Below, one piece after another: positions 23,814 to 33,027 of a DNA stretch of 64,000 bases. Under the pieces are notes generated by a model. It did no database searches. It had not been told where the DNA came from and saw only the letters and a list, made by a program, of their open reading frames with translations. Both the position numbers and the translations under genes were made by a program. Origin of the DNA: Flavobacterium terrisoli (lineage in GTDB: Bacteria; Bacteroidota; Bacteroidia; Flavobacteriales; Flavobacteriaceae); the NCBI RefSeq assembly GCF_030167905.1, contig NZ_JARGNA010000003.1:310001-374000 (forward strand), given 5' to 3'. Within the stretch, counting starts at the first letter, position 1; the number at the start of each line of letters is the position of its first letter.

Positions 23814-25922
23814 ATGAATGTTAAAAAAACCTTTCCTAAAATACTTTGGTTAATAATTTCTTCTAGCATCTTTTTTATTATTCTTTATTTTACTCTTTTC
23901 TACTATACCAAAAAAGCAGAAAATCAGGTTTATAAAGATTCTGTAGAACAGTTTGATAATGAAATACATAAGCTTCTTGATTTGGAGTCAAAGCCCATTT
24001 TGGTCGCTATTAACAATGACACCAATTGGGATGAGTTTGTCAATTTTATCACCACAAAAGACAAGGGTTGGTTTGACGAAACCATTGGCAACGAATTAGA
24101 GATTTACGATGCAGAATATTTAGGAGCTTATGATGCTGAAAAAAACTTTATCATAAGAACACCAACGCCAAGGATAAAAACATTGGATTTTATTCCGAAA
24201 GTGGCGATGGATATGCTCACCGTCGAAGGAATTAAAAAGTTTTACTTAAAAATTCCTGAAGGAATTGTTGAAGTTACCGGAGCCGCAATTCATCCATCCG
24301 ATGATCCACTGAAGAATAAGACAAAGACTTCAGGTTACTTTTTTGTAGTCAGGTTGATGGATGCAGCTTTTTTCAAAAATTTGGAACACATTACCAGTTC
24401 CGAAATTCAAATGGTCAGTGCCGATTTTGATGCAGAAGTTGAAAAGCATAAAATTTCATCAATATTTGAGTTAAAGGATTCTCAGGGCAAAGTGATTGGT
24501 CATCTTTTGTTTAAAAGGAACTTCGAGGTTTATTTTGAAAACACCACTAACTTGCTGTATATCATCATTGTGACATTCTTTATCAGTTTGTTGATTAACC
24601 TGATTTATACCAGAAGATTGGTTTATTATCCATTGGATTTGGTGCGCAGGGTTTTGGAAACCGGAAATAAAAAAGCGATTAAATTGCTAAAGGAATCAAA
24701 CGGTGAGTTCAGTTATATTGGGAATTTATTCGAAGAGAACAACAATCAAAAGCTCGAGTTGATTACGGCCAAAATCAAGGCAGAAGAAAGCGACCGTTTA
24801 AAGTCTTCCTTCCTGGCCAATTTATCACATGAAATCAGAACGCCGATGAATGCCATTAATGGTTTTACGGATTTGATTATCAATACCGAAATCAATGAAA
24901 CGGAAAAACTGGAATACCTGAATGTCATTGAAAAAAGCGGTAAAAACCTGGTTTCCATCATCGACGATTTGATTGAAATGTCAAAAATTGATTCCAATCA
25001 GCTTACCCCTAATTTTACATTGGTGAATCTGGAATCTTGCGTTAACGAACTCTACGAAACGATTAAAGTTACCATTCAGAACAAGGACATTGAGTTCATT
25101 TTGATTAAAAGCTCAATGCCGGCGGAATTCAATATAGTGACTGATGATATCAAGCTCAAACAGGTGATCATCAATTTGTTGACCAATGCAATTAAGTTTA
25201 CCGATACAGGTATGGTTACTTTTGGTTATGAAATCGATGAAAAGAACGAGCTGATTCATTTCACGGTCAGAGACACCGGACTCGGAATTGATGAAGGTGA
25301 GCACAAAAACATTTTTGACCGATTCAAGCGTGTTGACAGCGATGTTTCTATCAAAGTTGGCGGTTTGGGATTGGGCTTGGCGATTTCAAAAGCGTATGTT
25401 GAATTGCTTGGCGGAACGATTTCTTTGGAGTCTAAAGTGGGCGAAGGTTCTACTTTTTACTTCTCTATTCCGTTACAGTATGCCAAAGTGGAACATATCA
25501 CGGTTCGTCCAATCAATAACCTTGAGTTTAAAAAATCAGAAGACAAATTGATTTTGATAGCCGAAGATGATAACATCAACTTTTTGCTGTTCCAAAAAAT
25601 GATGCAGAACAAAAATTATCAAATCATAAGAGCAGTTAACGGACAGGAAGCTGTTGAAGTGTGTTTGAATAACCCGAATATCGACTTGGTTCTGATGGAT
25701 ATAAAAATGCCGATAATGACCGGTTTTGAAGCGATTGAACGCATTCAGCCGATACGACCAACCTTGCCAATCATTGCTCAAACGGCTTATTCTTCTTCAG
25801 AAGACAAAGCCAAAATTGAAGAAGCCGGATTTACCGATTATATCACAAAACCGTTGAACAGGGAACGATTGTTCGAATTGCTGACAAAATATTTAGAAAA
25901 AGAAGACCATAATGAATTATAA
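23814..25922 (+). CDS. CHASE4 hybrid sensor histidine kinase / response regulator
   Basis: The 702-residue inner-membrane protein has a membrane helix near 10-32, a periplasmic CHASE4-like sensor (about 35-230, with NDTNWDEF and VTGAAIHPSDDP), a second helix near 245-265, a HisKA domain with phospho-acceptor H339 in LSHEIRTPMNAI, an HATPase domain (VRDTGLGIDEG; GLGLGLAISKAYVELLGG) and a C-terminal receiver with D629 in LVLMDIKMPIMTGFEA. It is likely a phosphorelay input module. The last 11 bases overlap the start of the beta-barrel gene, so the two are coupled. No output domain is present. Confidence 0.92.
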   Translation: MNVKKTFPKILWLIISSSIFFIILYFTLFYYTKKAENQVYKDSVEQFDNEIHKLLDLESKPILVAINNDTNWDEFVNFITTKDKGWFDETIGNELEIYDAEYLGAYDAEKNFIIRTPTPRIKTLDFIPKVAMDMLTVEGIKKFYLKIPEGIVEVTGAAIHPSDDPLKNKTKTSGYFFVVRLMDAAFFKNLEHITSSEIQMVSADFDAEVEKHKISSIFELKDSQGKVIGHLLFKRNFEVYFENTTNLLYIIIVTFFISLLINLIYTRRLVYYPLDLVRRVLETGNKKAIKLLKESNGEFSYIGNLFEENNNQKLELITAKIKAEESDRLKSSFLANLSHEIRTPMNAINGFTDLIINTEINETEKLEYLNVIEKSGKNLVSIIDDLIEMSKIDSNQLTPNFTLVNLESCVNELYETIKVTIQNKDIEFILIKSSMPAEFNIVTDDIKLKQVIINLLTNAIKFTDTGMVTFGYEIDEKNELIHFTVRDTGLGIDEGEHKNIFDRFKRVDSDVSIKVGGLGLGLAISKAYVELLGGTISLESKVGEGSTFYFSIPLQYAKVEHITVRPINNLEFKKSEDKLILIAEDDNINFLLFQKMMQNKNYQIIRAVNGQEAVEVCLNNPNIDLVLMDIKMPIMTGFEAIERIQPIRPTLPIIAQTAYSSSEDKAKIEEAGFTDYITKPLNRERLFELLTKYLEKEDHNEL

Positions 25923-26793
25923 AAAAATAACAGCCCTTTTGTTTTTCGGGCTGGCATCAATCCAATCCTTTTCACAGGAAGATAAAGCAGTAGTTGACAG
26001 CGTTGCTCAAGAAGAAAATGATAAAAAACTTTCCCTGAATTTAGATATTGTAAGCCGTTACCTTTGGAGAGGCCAATGTTGGGGCGGTAATTATGTTTCG
26101 TTGCAGCCAACCATTGAATATGCGGTTACGCCAAAACTGACTTTGGGTTTTTGGGGCACCACCAATTTTAAGGATGACTATTTTTACCCTGATGGTGTCA
26201 CTTACTATAAAGGGTATCAGGAGATTGATTTTTATGCCTATTACCAAATCAATGACTTTTTGCAATTCCAGGTTTGGGATTACTATTGGCCGTCGGTCAG
26301 CAGGGTAGAAGGTGTTGATAATGGTTTTTTCAACTACGGAAGCGATGGTTCAAAAACGGTGGATGCCATTTTGTATTTTGATTTTTCCGAAGGATATAAA
26401 TATCCTTTTAACGCAACCATAAGTACTTTGGTTGCTGGAAATGATTTCCGATATGACAACAATGGAGAAAATCCAAAGCAAAATTATACGACTTATCTGG
26501 AATTAGGTTATACTTTTAATTTGTTTGGAAAAAGTACCTTAAAAGCCATTCAGAATATTGAATTAGCGCCTACGGTTGGTGTAGTTTTGAATAACAAATC
26601 AGAGTATTATTCCAATGCAGATTATGACAAAGTTTCCTTTACCAATTTGTCTTTAAGTGCTACCAAGGAATTTGATCTGGGCAAAGGATTTTCCATGCCG
26701 ATTGCGTTGACTTATACGCATAATGGAGCTACAAAAAACACAGAAGCTTTCGGGAAAAATTTTGTAATAACGACGCTGAGTTTTAGTTATTAA
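25912..26793 (+). CDS. Outer membrane beta-barrel protein (TorF-like)
   Basis: The 293-residue protein has a signal peptide ending FSQ, then SLNLDIVSRYLWRGQ, which resembles the N-terminus of TorF-type porins. Alternating aromatic and polar strands follow (FYAYYQINDFLQFQVWDYYW) up to a C-terminal FVITTLSFSY with terminal aromatic residue. It should form an outer-membrane barrel. It overlaps the hybrid kinase by 11 bases, suggesting the two are made together. Its stop codon overlaps the convergent rimO stop by four bases. Confidence 0.75.
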   Translation: MNYKKITALLFFGLASIQSFSQEDKAVVDSVAQEENDKKLSLNLDIVSRYLWRGQCWGGNYVSLQPTIEYAVTPKLTLGFWGTTNFKDDYFYPDGVTYYKGYQEIDFYAYYQINDFLQFQVWDYYWPSVSRVEGVDNGFFNYGSDGSKTVDAILYFDFSEGYKYPFNATISTLVAGNDFRYDNNGENPKQNYTTYLELGYTFNLFGKSTLKAIQNIELAPTVGVVLNNKSEYYSNADYDKVSFTNLSLSATKEFDLGKGFSMPIALTYTHNGATKNTEAFGKNFVITTLSFSY

Positions 26794-28091
26794 ATCGGTT
26801 CGCCATAAAGGTCGAATTCTGTAGCGTCAATAATTTTTACATTCACAAAGTCACCAGTTTTTACGTAGAATTTACTGGCGTCAATCAATACTTCGTTGTC
26901 AACATCCGGACTGTCAAATTCGGTTCTTCCAATGAAGTGCTGGCCTTCTTTTCTGTCGATGATGCATTTGAATGTTTGCCCGATTTTTTCCTGGTTCAAA
27001 TCCCATGAAATTTGGGACTGCAAATCCATGATTTCAGCTGCACGAGCTTGTTTTACTTCTTCGGGAACATCATCTTCCAAAAGATAAGCATGCGTGTTTT
27101 CTTCGTGAGAATAGGTGAAACAACCCAATCTTTCAAATTTCATTTCCTGTACCCAATCTCTCATGGTTTCAAAATCTTCCTGAGTTTCGCCAGGATAACC
27201 AACGATTAAAGTCGTTCTGATGGTCATGCCCGGAACGGCTGCGCGGAAATCCTGTAATAATTTTGTCGTTTTAGCTTGGGTTGTTCCGCGACGCATTGAT
27301 TTCAAAATATTATCTGAAATGTGTTGCAGCGGAATATCGATATAATTACAGATTTTTGGTTCGCGTTTCATCAAATCCAATACATCCATCGGGAAACCTG
27401 TCGGGAAAGCATAATGCAAGCGAATCCATTCGATGCCTTCAACTTTGACCAAGTTTTCAAGCAATTCGGCAAGATTTCTTTTTTTGTATAAATCCAAACC
27501 GTAGTAAGTCAAATCCTGGGCAATCAGAATCAATTCCTTTACGCCATTTTTGGCTAAGCCTTCGGCTTCTTTTACCAATTTCTCAATAGATTGGGAAACG
27601 TGTTTGCCACGCATAATCGGAATGGCACAGAAGCTACACGGCCTGTCGCAGCCTTCGGCGATTTTTAAATAGGCATAATTTTTTGGTGTAGTCGTTAAAC
27701 GTTCGCCCAATAACTCATGCTTGTAATCAGCGCCTAATGCTTTTAGCAATAATGGCAATTCGGTAGTGCCAAAATATTGGTCCACATTCGGGATTTCTTT
27801 TTCCAAATCGGGCCTGTATCTTTCAGAAAGACAGCCTGTAACGAAAACTTTATCTACGATTCCTTTTTCTTTTTTATCGGCATATTCCAAAATGGTGTTT
27901 ACCGATTCTGCCTTGGCATTGTCAATAAATCCGCAAGTGTTAATCACCACAATATTACCTTCTTGTTCATGCACTACATCTTTGCCGCTGGCTTTTAATT
28001 GCCCCATTAACACTTCACTGTCGTAAGTGTTTTTAGAACATCCAAGGGTAATAACGTTGATTCTGTTTTTCTTTAAAGACTTAGTTCTCAT
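26790..28091 (-). CDS. rimO: Ribosomal protein S12 methylthiotransferase RimO
   Basis: The 433-residue protein has the UPF0004 N-domain (INVITLGCSKNTYDSEVLMG), a radical SAM core with CDRPCSFC (C-x3-C-x2-C) and a C-terminal TRAM domain. The methylthiotransferases RimO and MiaB are similar; LGCSKNTYDSE and LHYAFPTGFP point to RimO, which modifies an aspartate of S12. The start ATG at 28091 gives the usual short lead-in. Its last bases overlap the convergent beta-barrel gene. Confidence 0.93.
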   Translation of the reverse strand: MRTKSLKKNRINVITLGCSKNTYDSEVLMGQLKASGKDVVHEQEGNIVVINTCGFIDNAKAESVNTILEYADKKEKGIVDKVFVTGCLSERYRPDLEKEIPNVDQYFGTTELPLLLKALGADYKHELLGERLTTTPKNYAYLKIAEGCDRPCSFCAIPIMRGKHVSQSIEKLVKEAEGLAKNGVKELILIAQDLTYYGLDLYKKRNLAELLENLVKVEGIEWIRLHYAFPTGFPMDVLDLMKREPKICNYIDIPLQHISDNILKSMRRGTTQAKTTKLLQDFRAAVPGMTIRTTLIVGYPGETQEDFETMRDWVQEMKFERLGCFTYSHEENTHAYLLEDDVPEEVKQARAAEIMDLQSQISWDLNQEKIGQTFKCIIDRKEGQHFIGRTEFDSPDVDNEVLIDASKFYVKTGDFVNVKIIDATEFDLYGEPI

Positions 28092-28164
28092 AGATTTAAT
28101 TCCGAATTATTTGGAGAGCGTGCAAAATTACGCTTTTATTTCTAATTTGTTTGGTCACTTTTGA

Positions 28165-28198
28165 AAATAAAAAAACCATCCCGTTTTTGGGATGGTTT
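28165..28198 (-). terminator. Rho-independent terminator after ompP1
   Basis: On the minus strand AAACCATCCC (28198-28189) pairs with GGGATGGTTT (28182-28173) around a six-base loop and runs into T-rich sequence. Confidence 0.85.
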
Positions 28199-28220
28199 AT
28201 GATAAGGTATTCTGTGTTAA

Positions 28221-29714
28221 TTAGAAATTGACAGAGTAACTAAAAGTTATATTATTGTTGTATCTGCTGATTCTTGCCGGATCAGTCATGCCTGAAGAAA
28301 GAAATGCCTGATTGCTGTTTCTGTGGTCATAAGAATAGGCCAAATCGAATCGGCTTTCGCCAAAAGTATAACCAATACCACCGCTATAACCGGTTAAGTC
28401 ACCAAAAGTCTGATCTACTTTATATGGGCTTTCATCAAAACGATAACCGGCTCTTAAGCTCACTTGTTTGATTTTGAATTCACCACCAACACGAATTTCC
28501 ATAGCGTTGTCTAAAGCATTGCTCATAAAACTGTTTATACCGGCATAATCGCTTTTAGGTCTTATTCTGGTGTTACTGTAATCTTTGTTGGATACATCTA
28601 CACTAATTAGTCCTCTTTTGCCAATAATATAAGCCAAACTTCCGGTCCATTTTGAAGGAGTTTGGACAGTGTAAGGATCGTAAGTGATTGGATCCGGGTA
28701 AGTGTATATTTTTGAACCGATTCCGTTGCTGTCTATATGATAAGTGTATACTCCTTGTTGTAATTCATCGGTTAATCGATACCATTTTGGTGACTCATAA
28801 GCTAATCCGATACGAAGGCTTTTAATAGGTTTTACGATAGCGCCTAAGTTAAAAGAAAATCCTGATCCGGTTGTCCAAAGTCTGTTTTCAAACAAAATTT
28901 CTGAAATCGTAGATCCTCCTATGTTTGTTGGGTTTGCGTTGTCTTCATAGACTGCAGATATTTTTTCAATATTCACAAAATGAAAATTCAAATTGGCGCC
29001 AAGAAATAGTATGTCTTTATAGGCAGCTGCAAAGTTTCCGGTCAGTTTACCATTATAACCGGTTGTCAAAACTTGGTTTTCCTGATAATAATTTCCACCG
29101 ACAGGTACATTAGAGTCGTAAGTTGTGCTGGTTACAGGATCAAAAATATAATTATTATACCCTAAAAAAGCTTGTTGCTCATAAAAATTCATGTTATAAT
29201 AATTTTCATTCTCCAGTACATCCGTTGGAATTCCCTGAGCAATATTTACAAAATAATTGCCAATTGAATTATAAGGGTTAATTCCTGCAGAAAGCACACT
29301 GTTATTGAAATTATTAGTGTTTTCATAATTTAAGCCAACCGCAATTTTCTTCCAATTGTTTTTGCTCTCGGCTCCATCCTTGAATATGAATACAGCACCA
29401 AGTTGATTAATGTCTAAAGTACTGTCGGTATCATTTATTGAAGTGCCAAAATAACGGGATTTGTTTTTGGCATTATAAATCGAGCCGGTAATGGTGGCGA
29501 AGTTATTGTTGAAAAGGACAGAGCCTGCAGGGTTAATCCCGATGGCTGACAAATCGCCGCCAACAGCACCAAATGCACCTCCCATAGCCTTGAATCTAGC
29601 TGTTCCGGTGAGATTGTCAACCGCTAACCGAATCGCTTCATCAGGTGTGGTTTCCTGTGCTTTAATATTGGAGAAAGTCATTCCAATGCATAATAATAGT
29701 AGAGTTTTTTTCAT
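28221..29714 (-). CDS. OmpP1/FadL/TodX family outer membrane transporter
   Basis: The 497-residue protein has a signal peptide ending KAQ and then the family's inserted N-terminus: GTARFKAMGGAFGAVGGDLSAIGINPAG, here split as ARFKAMGGAFGAVGG and SAIGINPAG. The rest is beta strands ending in YNNNITFSYSVNF. FadL relatives carry hydrophobic molecules such as fatty acids or aromatics across the outer membrane. The start lies 20 bases beyond the terminator of the preceding lipoprotein gene, so transcription may depend on read-through or on a promoter I could not identify. Confidence 0.88.
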   Translation of the reverse strand: MKKTLLLLCIGMTFSNIKAQETTPDEAIRLAVDNLTGTARFKAMGGAFGAVGGDLSAIGINPAGSVLFNNNFATITGSIYNAKNKSRYFGTSINDTDSTLDINQLGAVFIFKDGAESKNNWKKIAVGLNYENTNNFNNSVLSAGINPYNSIGNYFVNIAQGIPTDVLENENYYNMNFYEQQAFLGYNNYIFDPVTSTTYDSNVPVGGNYYQENQVLTTGYNGKLTGNFAAAYKDILFLGANLNFHFVNIEKISAVYEDNANPTNIGGSTISEILFENRLWTTGSGFSFNLGAIVKPIKSLRIGLAYESPKWYRLTDELQQGVYTYHIDSNGIGSKIYTYPDPITYDPYTVQTPSKWTGSLAYIIGKRGLISVDVSNKDYSNTRIRPKSDYAGINSFMSNALDNAMEIRVGGEFKIKQVSLRAGYRFDESPYKVDQTFGDLTGYSGGIGYTFGESRFDLAYSYDHRNSNQAFLSSGMTDPARISRYNNNITFSYSVNF

Positions 29715-29734
29715 AGCAATTTTAATTTTTGTTC

Positions 29735-29772
29735 AAAAAAAACCTATGCAATAGTTTTAGTAAAGCATAGGT
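29735..29772 (-). terminator. Rho-independent terminator between the lipoprotein gene and ompP1
   Basis: On the minus strand ACCTATGC and GCATAGGT pair perfectly (29772-29765 and 29749-29742) around a 15-base loop and are followed by a T-run (A-run at 29735-29742 on plus). It ends only 20 bases before the ompP1 ATG. Confidence 0.8.
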
Positions 29773-29791
29773 ATATGATAAATTAGGTGTA

Positions 29792-30736
29792 TTATCTTCT
29801 TCCTCCTCCTCCGGATGATCTTCCTCCACCATAACTTCCTCCACCGCCACCAGATGAAGTGGAGCGTCCGCCGCCATAGTTGGTGCTTGGAGCGTAAGAA
29901 CGTGGAGTTGATTCGGTTCTTACATTGCCTCTAGGTGTTGAGGTGTTTGTATTTGGTCTTGGTGAGCTATTGGTATTGCTGTAAGTATTGCTTCTGACCG
30001 GGTTTACGGTATTGCTTCTTGAAGGGTTAAAACCGGAGTTGCTTCTTGTAGGGTTGAAGGTAGAACTTCTGGTATTGGTAACATTTCCTCTTACGCCTGA
30101 ATAAACATTGTTTGAATTTCTGGTGCCATATCTAGAATTACCAACTCGGTTTCCGGCATATCCATAATTATTTCCTCTTCTTCCACCGTAATAATGGTGG
30201 TAGTGATTATTGTAGTAACCATTGTATCCATATCCGTACCAATTGTTGTATCCGTAATAACCGCCATACCAAGGGCTGTACCAACCACCCCAACCAATAC
30301 TCCAACCAGGACCATACCAGCTGTTCCACCCCCAATAATTACCATACCAGTAATTATTCCAATAACCATAACCCCAGTTATTGTCATAGACATTAACGAC
30401 TACAGTTTGAGGATTGCTTCCCCAGCCTGAATTGTTTTCGTTATAATTTTGGGTATTGTTCGCTACTGAGTCATTGCTTACAGAGCTATAGCTGTCAACA
30501 TTAGTAAATACTTCAGCATCTTTATTTAAGTCGCTAAAGTATTCCTGGTATTTATCGCTTTGAGAATTGTCTTTAGAGGCAGTCTCTTTTTTCTTGTTTT
30601 CACCGTTTCCGTATACACCATCTCCGTCGTAATAGGAACTGTTTTGATAGGAACCACATGAGGTAATTGTAATTGCCAAAATCCCTAAGAGGGAAAATAG
30701 GGACAATCTTCTACTGAATAAATAATAAGTTTTCAT
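29792..30736 (-). CDS. Aromatic/glycine-rich lipoprotein of unknown function
   Basis: The 314-residue protein has a lipoprotein signal with lipobox TSC at residue 27. After a charged linker, residues about 110-185 are almost entirely W, Y, G and N, and the tail is Ser/Asn/Arg rich, ending in Gly-Ser-Arg repeats such as GGRSSGGGGRR. The composition suggests a low-complexity surface or periplasmic protein that phase-separates, binds polymers or sticks to surfaces; that is inference. It is upstream of ompP1 on the same strand and divergent from proS. I do not recognise a named family. Confidence 0.7.
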   Translation of the reverse strand: MKTYYLFSRRLSLFSLLGILAITITSCGSYQNSSYYDGDGVYGNGENKKKETASKDNSQSDKYQEYFSDLNKDAEVFTNVDSYSSVSNDSVANNTQNYNENNSGWGSNPQTVVVNVYDNNWGYGYWNNYWYGNYWGWNSWYGPGWSIGWGGWYSPWYGGYYGYNNWYGYGYNGYYNNHYHHYYGGRRGNNYGYAGNRVGNSRYGTRNSNNVYSGVRGNVTNTRSSTFNPTRSNSGFNPSRSNTVNPVRSNTYSNTNSSPRPNTNTSTPRGNVRTESTPRSYAPSTNYGGGRSTSSGGGGGSYGGGRSSGGGGRR

Positions 30737-30752
30737 ATCTATAGCATTTTTA

Positions 30753-30783
30753 TTGTTGGACTATACAAAAATAGTTAGTTTTG
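30753..30783 (+). promoter_or_regulatory. Promoter of proS
   Basis: TTG at 30753-30755 and TAGTTTTG at 30776-30783 are 20 bases apart. A minus-strand TATTTTTG at 30773-30766 overlaps it and could serve the divergent lipoprotein gene, though no matching -33 was found for that one. Confidence 0.6.
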
Positions 30784-30836
30784 TCGAACTATTTAGTTAA
30801 AAAAAGTTAAACAATTTTTATGCCAATTTATTCAAT

Positions 30837-32315
30837 ATGAGTAAGAACTTAACAAAAAGAGACGAAGATTATTCCAAATGGTATAACGAACTTGTGGTCA
30901 AGGCTGATTTAGCTGAGAATTCAGGAGTTAGAGGTTGTATGGTTATCAAGCCATATGGCTATGCAATTTGGGAAAAAATGCAAGCAGAATTAGACAGAAT
31001 GTTCAAAGAAACAGGTCATAGCAATGCCTATTTTCCTCTTTTTGTGCCCAAAAGCATGTTTGAAGCCGAAGAAAAGAATGCTGAAGGCTTTGCCAAAGAG
31101 TGTGCGATTGTTACTCATTACCGTTTAAAAAATGATCCTGATAAACCGGGGAAATTAATGGTTGATCCAAATGCCAAATTGGAAGAAGAGCTCATTGTTC
31201 GTCCTACCAGTGAGGCGATTATATGGTCAACTTATAAAAATTGGGTGCAATCCTATAGAGATTTACCATTGCTGATTAACCAATGGGCTAATGTGGTGCG
31301 TTGGGAAATGAGAACCCGATTATTCCTGAGAACAGCAGAGTTTTTATGGCAGGAAGGACACACGGCACATGCTACCAAAGCTGAAGCGATTGAAGAGTCT
31401 GAAAAAATGATGCATGTTTATGCGGATTTTGTAGAGAACTTTATGGCCATTCCGGTAATCAAAGGATTAAAGACAGAAACCGAGCGTTTTGCCGGTGCGG
31501 AAGAAACTTATTGTATTGAAGCTTTAATGCAGGATGGAAAAGCATTACAGGCAGGAACATCACACTTCTTAGGACAAAATTTTGCCAAAGCTTTTGATGT
31601 GAAGTTTGCCAATCAGGAAGGCAAGCAAGAGCATGTTTGGGGAACGTCATGGGGCGTTTCAACCCGTTTGATGGGTGCGTTGGTAATGACACATTCCGAT
31701 GATAACGGCTTGGTTTTGCCTCCAAATTTAGCGCCAACCCAAGTGGTGATTGTGCCAATTTTCAGAACTGACGAAGAATTTAATGCTATTTCAGAAGTAG
31801 CGAATGAATTGGTTGCCCAATTCAGAAAACTAGGTATCTCGGTTAAGTTTGACAACAGAACGACTCAAAAACCAGGCTTTAAATTTGCAGAATGGGAATT
31901 GAAAGGCGTTCCGGTTAGGATTGCCATTGGACCAAAAGATTTAGAAAATGGAACGTTTGAAATTGCGCGTCGTGATACGTTGACCAAAGAGGTCATTGCC
32001 AAAGACGGTGCGGTAACTTTCATTGCCGACTTATTGGAGCAAATCCAGAAAGATTTGTTCAATCGTGCGCTGGATTTCAGAAATACACACGTTACTGAAG
32101 TCAATTCGTTTGAAGAATTTAAGGATGTTTTGGAGAACAAGACCGGCTTTATTGCTGCACATTGGGATGGAACTCCTGAGACGGAAGAAAAAATCAAGGA
32201 TTTGACCAAAGCAACCATTCGTTGTATTCCTTTAGACCAAAAAGAAGAGGAAGGAATCTGTGTTTTTTCAGGGAACAAATCCACTGGTAGAGTGCTGTTT
32301 GCAAAAGCATACTAA
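30837..32315 (+). CDS. proS: Prolyl-tRNA synthetase (short, type-3 form)
   Basis: The 492-residue class II synthetase charges tRNA-Pro. It has [27 protein letters not shown], the motif-2 region [24 protein letters not shown] and an anticodon-binding domain near residues 285-390. It lacks the roughly 180-residue editing insertion of the long bacterial form and has the extra C-terminal domain of the archaeal/eukaryotic-like form. This is usual in Bacteroidota. A clear promoter precedes it. The tRNA-Glu pair follows with its own promoter. Confidence 0.95.
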   Translation: MSKNLTKRDEDYSKWYNELVVKADLAENSGVRGCMVIKPYGYAIWEKMQAELDRMFKETGHSNAYFPLFVPKSMFEAEEKNAEGFAKECAIVTHYRLKNDPDKPGKLMVDPNAKLEEELIVRPTSEAIIWSTYKNWVQSYRDLPLLINQWANVVRWEMRTRLFLRTAEFLWQEGHTAHATKAEAIEESEKMMHVYADFVENFMAIPVIKGLKTETERFAGAEETYCIEALMQDGKALQAGTSHFLGQNFAKAFDVKFANQEGKQEHVWGTSWGVSTRLMGALVMTHSDDNGLVLPPNLAPTQVVIVPIFRTDEEFNAISEVANELVAQFRKLGISVKFDNRTTQKPGFKFAEWELKGVPVRIAIGPKDLENGTFEIARRDTLTKEVIAKDGAVTFIADLLEQIQKDLFNRALDFRNTHVTEVNSFEEFKDVLENKTGFIAAHWDGTPETEEKIKDLTKATIRCIPLDQKEEEGICVFSGNKSTGRVLFAKAY

Positions 32316-32344
32316 TAAAAATCAGAAAAAATATTTTTTTGCTC

Positions 32345-32374
32345 TTGTGTGATTGAAAAATAGTTGTATTTTTG
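32345..32374 (+). promoter_or_regulatory. Promoter of the tRNA-Glu pair
   Basis: TTG at 32345-32347, a 19-base spacer and TATTTTTG at 32367-32374 form a consensus match. Transcription would begin near 32381, 17 bases before the first tRNA. Confidence 0.8.
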
Positions 32375-32397
32375 CAACCGCAATTTTAAGCAAAGAT

Positions 32398-32469
32398 GGC
32401 CCGTTCGTCTATCGGTTAGGACGCCAGGTTTTCATCCTGGTAAGAGGGGTTCGATTCCCCTACGGGCTA
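32398..32469 (+). tRNA. tRNA-Glu (TTC), copy 1
   Basis: A 72-nt cloverleaf is visible. The acceptor GGCCCGT pairs with ACGGGCT (first pair G-T). The anticodon stem CCAGG/CCTGG encloses TTTTCAT with anticodon TTC. The T arm contains GGTTCGATTCC. CCA is not encoded. An identical copy follows 22 bases downstream. Confidence 0.96.
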
Positions 32470-32491
32470 CAAAAAACATCAAAGGCTTAAT

Positions 32492-32563
32492 GGCCCGTTC
32501 GTCTATCGGTTAGGACGCCAGGTTTTCATCCTGGTAAGAGGGGTTCGATTCCCCTACGGGCTA
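32492..32563 (+). tRNA. tRNA-Glu (TTC), copy 2
   Basis: The 72 nt are identical to copy 1, with the same cloverleaf and anticodon TTC, and it probably sits in the same transcript. Only 22 bases separate the copies. Confidence 0.96.
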
Positions 32564-32712
32564 CAATTAGTTGTAAATTAGTTTTATAAAGCAAACGTTC
32601 AGTGTCTCGAATTTTGTTTTATTAGTTAAAACCAAAGTGATTATTTTAATTGTGGGAGGTTTTTCTTTTTTAACTAAATGTTTATTATTAATTACAATTA
32701 AATTACAAGAAA

Positions 32713-32964
32713 ATGGCAAATCACAAGTCAGCTTTAAAAAGAATCAGAAGCAACGAAAAGAAAAGAGTGTTGAACAGATACCAACACAAAACAACCCGTA
32801 ATGCTATCAAGGCATTAAGATTGGCTACAGACAAATCAGAAGCTTCTGCAAAATTGTCTACTGTTATTTCTATGATTGATAAATTAGCTAAGAAAAATAT
32901 CATTCATGATAACAAAGCAGCTAATTTAAAATCTAAGTTAACTAAACACGTTTCTAAGTTATAA
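32713..32964 (+). CDS. rpsT: 30S ribosomal protein S20
   Basis: The 83-residue, very basic protein starts MANHKSALKRIRSNEKKRV, the standard S20 N-terminus, and ends NLKSKLTKHVSKL. It binds the 5' domain of 16S rRNA during small-subunit assembly. About 150 bases separate it from the tRNA pair. That gap holds no ORF, and I found no clear -7 box in it. A bidirectional-type terminator follows. Confidence 0.96.
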   Translation: MANHKSALKRIRSNEKKRVLNRYQHKTTRNAIKALRLATDKSEASAKLSTVISMIDKLAKKNIIHDNKAANLKSKLTKHVSKL

Positions 32965-32983
32965 TCTAACTTATAATAGCATA

Positions 32984-33013
32984 AAAAAAGCACTCAAAAC
33001 TGAGTGCTTTTTT
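32984..33013 (+). terminator. Terminator after rpsT, usable from both strands
   Basis: AAAAAAGCACTCA (32984-32996) pairs perfectly with 33001-33013 around AAAC. Runs of A and T on both sides let it stop rpsT and the convergent response regulator gene. Confidence 0.92.
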
Positions 33014-33027
33014 ATTTTATATCAATC

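Noticed and set aside
30091-30393. Minus-strand 100-codon frame rich in M, V, I, T and G
   Set aside because: It is the shifted reading of the aromatic/Gly-rich lipoprotein's low-complexity DNA and lacks independent signals.
32023-32205. Plus-strand frame inside proS
   Set aside because: It is a shifted frame of the synthetase C-terminus.
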